This document shows, in pieces, positions 6,007 to 10,059 of a stretch of 10,059 bases of DNA (within the stretch, counting starts at the first letter, position 1; every line of letters begins with the position of its first letter). The position numbers were made by a program, and so were the translations under genes. This stretch comes from an uncultured Eubacteriales bacterium (GTDB taxonomy: Bacteria; Bacillota; Clostridia; Christensenellales; Borkfalkiaceae): the NCBI GenBank assembly GCA_905210545.1, contig CAJLXC010000050.1, forward strand, positions 1-10,059, in the 5' to 3' direction. The notes under the pieces are model-generated. The model did not search any database, had not been told where the DNA came from, and saw only the letters and a list, made by a program, of their open reading frames with translations.

Positions 6007-7670
6007 AAAATAAAATAGTTATATTTAATATTGTTATAATAACTCTCGCAATGCTGGCGGTGTTCTTTTTCGGAATATCCGCAAACAGAACTTCGCATTA
6101 TAAAGAAGCGGAAAAACGCGTTAAAGAATTCGCCGCGATATACGAACAGACTTACGACGGAACGAATTCGGTTTCTCTGACGGAAGACGTTCCCGAAGAC
6201 GTGCGCGTAACCATAGTAGCCGCAGACGGCGTTGTTGTTGCGGACAGCCGCGACAAATCGCTTGCGGGCAGCTCTCACGCCGACAGAGAAGAAATAAAAG
6301 CGGCGTTTTCGGGTGAACCGAAAATAGTTACCAGATACAGCGATACGCTCAAAAAAGATATGCTGTATTACGCGATAAAAGTCGATGACGGCTCGTTTAT
6401 CCGCGTCGCCATCGCGGTTGAAAGCGTGGAAGATTACGTTAAAAGCACCGTGCCGACAATGCTCTTCGTAACGTTTATCTCGCTCGTCGTGGCTTACGTC
6501 GCGGGCGTGGTTGCAACCGACGGCATAGTAAAACCGTTAAACGACGTCAAAGCTGCGCTCGTAACGGTGAAAAACTGCGAGTTTAAAGAGAGCATTCCGC
6601 ATACGGGCGATAAAGAAATAAACGACATTCTCACCGAAATAAACGTCGTGAGCGACAAGCTTCAGAAAACCATTAAAGAATCCACTGCAGAGAAAGAACG
6701 GCTCGGTTATCTTCTCGGCAATATTTCTGACGGCATAGTCGCGCTCGATTCCGAAGGAAATATTTCGGAAATCAACGGCGTTGCGGAAGAAATTTTCTCC
6801 GTGCGCGGCGTGTGCGGCAAAAGCTTTTCCGTGCTTGCGGCGAACAAGACTTTCAATGCGCGCATAAAGAAGTGCGTAGACGAGCGTTCTTCCGACTCGT
6901 TTGAATACGAAGCGGACGGCAAAGCGTATATCTGCACGGCAAAAACGCTCGAAGCGGGTTATACCGTACTCGTGCTTAGCGACATTACCGCCGTTAAAAA
7001 CGCCGAAAAAAACAGGTCGGAATTTTTTGCGAACGCTTCGCACGAGCTTAAAACCCCGCTTACCGCGGTCAAGGGCTTTAACGACGTTATCGCGTTGCAG
7101 ACCAAAGAAAAGACCACCGCGGAGCTTTCCGCCAAAATAGATAAAGAGATAGAAAGAATAATCAAGCTGATAAACGATATGCTCGGACTGTCTAAGCTCG
7201 AAGCGGAAACCGAACCGAAAGACGCCGAGAATATAGATGTTGCCGAAATCGCGCGCGAAGTAAAAGAAAGTCTTGCTCCCATCGCGGAGAAAAAGAACGT
7301 GTCCGTTACGATAATCGGCGGCGGAACAGTTAAAATGGAACGCGAACACGCGGTAGAACTCGTAAAAAATCTCGTGGAAAACGGGATAAGGTATAACCGC
7401 GACGGCGGGTTTGTCAAGGTAGAAGTAAAAGAGACAGGCGATAGAACGGTTCTCACGGTAACGGATAACGGCATCGGGATAGAAGAAGAACATTTAAATC
7501 GTATTTTCGAGCGGTTCTACCGCGTAAGCAAATCGCGTTCTGCGGAAACGGGCGGCACGGGACTCGGTCTTTCTATCGTAAAGCACGTCTGCGGACTGTA
7601 TAACGCAGAGCTGACTCTTGATTCTAAATACGGAGAAGGAACGCGGGTTACGGTTTCGTTCGGCAAATAG
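6003..7670 (+). CDS. phoR: Membrane sensor histidine kinase PhoR
   Basis: A 555-residue kinase, partner of the preceding regulator. Order of parts: membrane helix 1 (about 5-25); an extracytoplasmic sensor domain of about 120 residues (VRVTIVAADGVVVADSRD, YYAIKVDDGSFIRVAIAVE); membrane helix 2 (about 150-172); a short HAMP-like linker (LNDVKAALVTVKN onward); a PAS-like domain (about 230-330, ISDGIVALDSEGNISEINGVA); the dimerisation domain with phosphoacceptor H347 in ASHELKTPLTAVKG; and an ATPase domain with N-box N460, G1 box D488-NGIGI, F box IFERFYRV and G2 box GGTGLGL (517-523). This layout matches Gram-positive PhoR kinases. Its start codon overlaps the phoP stop (ATGA), so translation is coupled. 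The stop is followed by a run of G, eight in a row from the last base of TAG. Confidence 0.93.
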   Translation: MKNKIVIFNIVIITLAMLAVFFFGISANRTSHYKEAEKRVKEFAAIYEQTYDGTNSVSLTEDVPEDVRVTIVAADGVVVADSRDKSLAGSSHADREEIKAAFSGEPKIVTRYSDTLKKDMLYYAIKVDDGSFIRVAIAVESVEDYVKSTVPTMLFVTFISLVVAYVAGVVATDGIVKPLNDVKAALVTVKNCEFKESIPHTGDKEINDILTEINVVSDKLQKTIKESTAEKERLGYLLGNISDGIVALDSEGNISEINGVAEEIFSVRGVCGKSFSVLAANKTFNARIKKCVDERSSDSFEYEADGKAYICTAKTLEAGYTVLVLSDITAVKNAEKNRSEFFANASHELKTPLTAVKGFNDVIALQTKEKTTAELSAKIDKEIERIIKLINDMLGLSKLEAETEPKDAENIDVAEIAREVKESLAPIAEKKNVSVTIIGGGTVKMEREHAVELVKNLVENGIRYNRDGGFVKVEVKETGDRTVLTVTDNGIGIEEEHLNRIFERFYRVSKSRSAETGGTGLGLSIVKHVCGLYNAELTLDSKYGEGTRVTVSFGK

Positions 7671-7689
7671 GGGGGGGAGAAACGGCGTC

Positions 7690-7726
7690 GGGATTAAAAA
7701 TGATAAAAATTTTAATATCCCCCTTT
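7690..7726 (+). terminator. Weak candidate terminator after phoR
   Basis: GGGATTAAAA (7690-7699) can pair with TTTTAATATCCC (7710-7721) with a 2-base bulge, followed by CCCTTT. The T-run is poor, so termination may be partial. It is the only hairpin between phoR and the tRNA promoter that could end the phosphate operon. Confidence 0.25.
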
Positions 7727-7732
7727 AATACG

Positions 7733-7762
7733 TTTGCATTTAATAAAAAAATATGATATTAT
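7733..7762 (+). promoter_or_regulatory. Promoter of tRNA-Ala
   Basis: TTTGCA (7733-7738, four of six -35 bases) is 18 bases before TATTAT (7757-7762, five of six -10 bases). Transcription would start near 7769, inside the hairpin that precedes the tRNA. The tRNA is therefore probably transcribed on its own rather than only from the phosphate operon. Confidence 0.55.
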
Positions 7763-7791
7763 TTTAGCGTTGTCGAAAAACAACGCTAAAA
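7762..7791. repeat. Perfect 11-bp inverted repeat just before the tRNA
   Basis: TTTTAGCGTTG (7762-7772) pairs exactly with CAACGCTAAAA (7781-7791) around TCGAAAAA. It overlaps the predicted -10 and start site and ends 4 bases before the tRNA 5' end. It may be an operator-like site in DNA. In RNA, a start near 7769 would give only part of the left arm. Confidence 0.6.
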
Positions 7792-7795
7792 CGTC

Positions 7796-7871
7796 GGGGG
7801 TATGGCTCAGTTGGTAGAGCGCCGCGTTCGCAACGCGGAGGCCACGAGTTCGAATCTCGTTACCTCCACCA
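7796..7871 (+). tRNA. tRNA-Ala (anticodon CGC), CCA encoded
   Basis: The sequence folds as a full cloverleaf. The acceptor stem GGGGGTA/TACCTCC carries the G3-U70 wobble pair that identifies alanine tRNA. The D stem is GCTC/GAGC. The anticodon stem CCGCG/CGCGG holds the loop TTCGCAA, with CGC as anticodon (reads GCG). The T arm is ACGAG-TTCGAAT-CTCGT. The discriminator base is A, followed by a genomic CCA at 7869-7871. The GCG reading suits the GCG-rich alanine codon use of the neighbouring genes. Confidence 0.97.
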
Positions 7872-7880
7872 CACGCAAAT

Positions 7881-7921
7881 AATACGAACCTTGAAAAAAA
7901 TCGGGGTTCGTATTTTTTTTT
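7881..7921 (+). terminator. Rho-independent terminator after tRNA-Ala
   Basis: AATACGAACC (7881-7890) pairs perfectly with GGTTCGTATT (7905-7914). Two G-T wobbles and two further pairs extend the stem to an A-rich loop, and an unbroken T run to 7921 follows. It begins 10 bases after the CCA end. Confidence 0.9.
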
Positions 7922-8061
7922 GCAAATTCGTTTCTTCGCCGCGTCGGCAGAGAATCTCCCGAAAACAGACGAGACGATTTCAGGCGTAAGACTTTGTCGG
8001 AACAGGTTAAAAAACACGCTTAAAATCCGAGCCGAAAAAAAGACTTATTAAAAATTTTTAT
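7922..8061. other. Non-coding spacer, nothing recognised
   Basis: Part of the 327-base stretch without a gene between the tRNA and feoA1. After the terminator I see about 140 bases with no convincing open frame, RNA fold or repeat; then the feo control region begins. An apparent minus-strand frame across this area is the complement of the tRNA and is not credible. Confidence 0.5.
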
Positions 8062-8087
8062 AAAATATGAAAATTTATTCATATTTT
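8062..8087. promoter_or_regulatory. Upstream feo operator palindrome
   Basis: AAAATATGAA (8062-8071) and TTCATATTTT (8078-8087) form a perfect 10-bp-arm inverted repeat with spacer AATTTA. It ends 2 bases before the -35 TTGACA. The core AATATGAA-N6-TTCATATT recurs at 8127-8148. It is probably the binding site of a dimeric regulator. It does not match the classical Fur or DtxR consensus as I know them. Confidence 0.7.
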
Positions 8088-8089
8088 GC

Positions 8090-8121
8090 TTGACATAGAA
8101 AAAAAACGGTGATAATATAAT
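8090..8121 (+). promoter_or_regulatory. feo operon promoter
   Basis: A perfect -35 TTGACA (8090-8095) is followed by the AT-rich stretch GATAATATAAT (8111-8121). The hexamer at 17-base spacing is TAATAT (8113-8118); GATAAT (8111) and TATAAT (8116) are better matches at 15 and 20 bases. Transcription should begin around 8124-8128, at the left edge of the downstream palindrome. Confidence 0.75.
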
Positions 8122-8126
8122 ATGCG

Positions 8127-8148
8127 AATATGAAGTAATATTCATATT
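8127..8148. promoter_or_regulatory. Downstream feo operator palindrome
   Basis: AATATGAA (8127-8134) and TTCATATT (8141-8148) form a perfect inverted repeat with spacer GTAATA, the same 8-base arms and 6-base spacing as the copy at 8062-8087. Its position at the expected transcription start is that of a repressor site. The centres of the two copies are 63 bp apart. Confidence 0.7.
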
Positions 8149-8198
8149 TGACCGTCTTTACGTAATATTATAATAAAGTAAGGATAAAAGGAGAAAAA

Positions 8199-8411
8199 AT
8201 GCCGATAGTGATTGCACCCGTAAACGAAATATTAAAGATAGTGAGAATCGCCGCGGACGACAAGACGAAAAAACATCTTGAAAGTCTGGGGATAACGATT
8301 AACGGCGAAATAACCGTGTTGAGCGCGTCCGGAGGAACGGTCGTTTGCAAGATAAAAGACGGCAGGATTGCTTTGGACAGCAACCTTTCGACGAAAATTT
8401 TCGTCGCGTAA
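8199..8411 (+). CDS. feoA: FeoA-domain protein, first copy
   Basis: A 70-residue cytoplasmic SH3-like FeoA protein, a small accessory to the ferrous iron transporter FeoB. The pattern KHLESLGITINGEITVLSASGG matches the FeoA core in which a helix (R/K-xLxxLGI) leads to a strand with G-xx-V/I, and IALDSNLSTKIFV matches the closing strands. It is more divergent than the second copy: a short VNEILKIVRIAADDK opening replaces the usual L...G..G.V N-terminal pattern. AAAGGAG (8187-8193) lies 5 bases before the ATG. It is the first gene after the feo promoter; feoA2 follows after 40 bases. Confidence 0.85.
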   Translation: MPIVIAPVNEILKIVRIAADDKTKKHLESLGITINGEITVLSASGGTVVCKIKDGRIALDSNLSTKIFVA

Positions 8412-8451
8412 AATCAGAAAAAATTAAGGTATTATATAAAGGAGAAACTAT

Positions 8452-8685
8452 ATGGAAAAAACACTTGATTTGTTTGCCATAGGCGAAAGCGGCGTTGTAA
8501 AAACCGTTGCGGGCGAAGGCAAAATAAAAAGACGTTTGTTCGACATGGGAATCACGCCCGGCGCGGAAGTGTATATGAGAAAAAAAGCTCCGCTCGGCGA
8601 TCCTATCGAAATAACGCTGAGAGGCTACGAGCTTACGCTGCGTAAAACCGAAGCCGTTTGCGTTACTATGGAGGTTAAAAAATAA
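8452..8685 (+). CDS. feoA: FeoA-domain protein, second copy
   Basis: A 77-residue FeoA protein of typical length. The hallmarks are clear: IGESGVVKTVAGEGKIKRRL, the conserved DMGITPGAEVYM turn, the APLGDPIEI strand pair found in classical FeoA, and LRKTEAVCVTMEV at the end. It is expected to associate with FeoB at the inner face of the membrane and modulate transport. AAAGGAG (8438-8444) lies 7 bases before the ATG. Its TAA stop shares its last A with the feoB ATG (TAATG), so translation of feoB is probably coupled to it. Confidence 0.95.
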   Translation: MEKTLDLFAIGESGVVKTVAGEGKIKRRLFDMGITPGAEVYMRKKAPLGDPIEITLRGYELTLRKTEAVCVTMEVKK

Positions 8686-10059
8686 TGAAAAGATTTGCTT
8701 TGGCAGGCAACCCCAACTGCGGAAAAACCACGCTTTTCAACAGTTTAACGGGTTCTACGGCGCACGTCGGCAACTGGCCGGGCGTTACCGTGGATAAGAG
8801 GGACGGCGTTTATAAAAAATGCGCAGAACCTATCGCGGTAGTCGATCTTCCCGGTATTTATTCGCTTTCTCCCTACACTCCGGAAGAAGTCATCGCGAGA
8901 AATTACATACTCGACGAAAAACCCGATTGCGTTATCAATATAGTAGACGCAACTAACCTCGAACGCAACCTGTATCTGACTACTCAGATAATGGAAATAG
9001 ACGTTCCTATGGTGGTCGCGCTCAATATGATGGACGCGGTAGAAAAAGCGGGCGACAAGATAGACGAAAAAGAACTTGAAAAAAGACTCGGCATTCCCGT
9101 CGTAAAGATTTCCGCTCTTAAAGAAATCGGACTTAAAGAGTTGATGGAAACCGCTTATGAGGAAAGCAAAAAACCGCGTAAAGGCGTTACCGTTCTTGCA
9201 AATTCCGCAATCGCGCATCTTATCGGGGACGTAAAAATCGCTCTCGACGGTCAGAACGTAGAAAATCCTTTGTTCCACGCCGTTAAGCTGGTCGAAGAAG
9301 ACAGCATAGAAGCGGAAATGCACAAAGACACGCTTAAAATGGTCAAAGAGTTTAAAGAAACGTTCACGGACGACACTTTCGGAACGGATTTCGAAGCTCT
9401 CGTCGCAGACGGCAGATATAAATACATATCCAAAAACTTCGCGCCCGTTTTGCAGCGTAAAAACAAAGAAAAAATCAAGATGAGCAAGTCGGATAAAGCC
9501 GATAAAGTATTGACTCACAAGATTTGGGGTATTCCTATCTTTCTCGTAATACTTTTCGCGGTGTTCCACCTGACTTTCTCCGAAAACCTTTTATATCTCG
9601 GTTCTATTTTCGATATGCCGTCGCTTGCAGACCTCGGTTTAGTAGTTGACGACGAGCCGATAAACTACGGCGTTCGCTGGCTTGCCTGTTTTTATGACGG
9701 CGCGGTATTCTCGCCCGGCGTGATTATAAACAATATATGGAACGATATGATAGTCGGGGAATTGTTCGGTTGGCTTAAGACGGGCGTAGAAGCGACCGGA
9801 ATGGCTGACTGGGCGATAGGACTCATCAACGACGGTATCATAGAAGGCGTAGGAGCGGTTCTTTCGTTCTTGCCCCCGATCCTCGTATTGTTCTTGTTCT
9901 TCTCTATTCTGGAAGATTCGGGTTATATGGCGCGTATCGCGTTTATACTCGACAGAATGTTCAGAAAGTTCGGTCTTTCCGGCAGAGCGTTTTTGCCGAT
10001 GATTATGGGCTTCGGTTGTTCCGTTCCCGCAATGATCAACACGAGAACGCTTGCCGACG
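8685..10059 (+). CDS. feoB: Ferrous iron transporter FeoB (3' end beyond window)
   Basis: The open frame runs from the ATG at 8685 to the window edge, 458 full codons with no stop. FeoB imports Fe(II) through a polytopic membrane domain joined to an N-terminal GTPase. The G-domain motifs are intact: G1 GNPNCGKTT (8-16), the G2 region VGNWPGVTV with the conserved Thr (28-36), G3 DLPG (54-57), G4 NMMD (114-117) and G5 SAL (143-145). A helical linker domain (about 165-275, ending VADGRYKYISKNF) precedes the first membrane helix near IWGIPIFLVILFAVF (from 280). Further on are the segment FLPPILVLFLFFSILEDSGYMARIAF and the gate motif GFGCSVPAM (442-450), where C445 aligns with the Cys proposed to line the FeoB pore. 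Full-length proteins are usually 650-800 residues, so about a third or more is missing. Confidence 0.97.
   Translation, partial: MKRFALAGNPNCGKTTLFNSLTGSTAHVGNWPGVTVDKRDGVYKKCAEPIAVVDLPGIYSLSPYTPEEVIARNYILDEKPDCVINIVDATNLERNLYLTTQIMEIDVPMVVALNMMDAVEKAGDKIDEKELEKRLGIPVVKISALKEIGLKELMETAYEESKKPRKGVTVLANSAIAHLIGDVKIALDGQNVENPLFHAVKLVEEDSIEAEMHKDTLKMVKEFKETFTDDTFGTDFEALVADGRYKYISKNFAPVLQRKNKEKIKMSKSDKADKVLTHKIWGIPIFLVILFAVFHLTFSENLLYLGSIFDMPSLADLGLVVDDEPINYGVRWLACFYDGAVFSPGVIINNIWNDMIVGELFGWLKTGVEATGMADWAIGLINDGIIEGVGAVLSFLPPILVLFLFFSILEDSGYMARIAFILDRMFRKFGLSGRAFLPMIMGFGCSVPAMINTRTLAD

Noticed and set aside
6537..7493. Minus-strand 318-codon open frame within phoR
   Set aside because: It is antisense to the clear PAS/kinase coding of phoR, with no start signal or homology pattern.
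7712..8017. Minus-strand 101-codon frame with GGGNEIRTRGLRVANAALYQLSH
   Set aside because: This is the complement of the tRNA-Ala and its terminator, a well-known spurious protein pattern; it has no ribosome site or family support.
8745..9569. Minus-strand 274-codon open frame within feoB
   Set aside because: It is a shadow of feoB, whose own frame carries all GTPase motifs; the shadow protein is rich in F, R, Y and V without recognisable domains.
1..10059. CRISPR array, phage genes or a defence system
   Set aside because: No regularly spaced repeats and no defence or structural phage gene are seen; the only mobile-element trace is the recombinase remnant.

Overview
The window reads as a piece of a Bacillota (Firmicutes) chromosome, most likely an uncultured Clostridia lineage. 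The signs are a Gram-positive-style lipoprotein PstS, strong AAGGAG-type ribosome binding sites, a phoP-phoR pair at the end of a pst operon, two small feoA genes before feoB, and a CCA-encoding tRNA. Coding regions from about 1 kb onward prefer GCG, GGC and CGC codons. The first 800 bases do not, and look acquired. The order or family cannot be fixed from this window.

Layout. (1) Bases 1-804 hold the C-terminal part of a large serine recombinase. Its 5' end is disrupted by stops in every frame, and its apparent 3' end runs through two hairpins that look like terminators. It is probably the remnant of a mobile element. (2) Bases 805-1055 are non-coding and end in a regulatory region with four in-phase 11-bp repeats (TTTAC/TTGAC), a convincing PhoP/PhoB-type Pho box. 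(3) Bases 1056-7670 form one co-directional phosphate operon: pstS, a fused pstC-pstA permease, pstB, phoU, phoP, phoR. Most genes abut or overlap. (4) Bases 7690-7921 hold a tRNA-Ala(CGC) with its own promoter, a 5' hairpin and a strong terminator. (5) Bases 8062-8198 are an iron-uptake control region with a promoter bracketed by two copies of one palindrome. (6) Bases 8199-10059 hold feoA1, feoA2 and the first 458 codons of feoB, cut by the window edge.

How it works together. PhoR (membrane kinase) and PhoP (OmpR-type regulator) should sense phosphate limitation and act at the Pho box to drive the operon that encodes them, along with the lipoprotein PstS, the PstCA channel, the PstB ATPase and the PhoU modulator. 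The Feo genes import ferrous iron and appear to be controlled by an unidentified dimeric regulator at the twin palindromes.

The most unusual points are these. PstS appears to be circularly permuted: the lobe and segment order is swapped relative to classical PstS. PstC and PstA are one polypeptide. The Pho box has four in-register repeats. The two feo operators are 63 bp apart centre to centre, six helical turns. A terminator-like sequence sharing an 18-base identical core occurs both inside the recombinase reading frame and after the tRNA.
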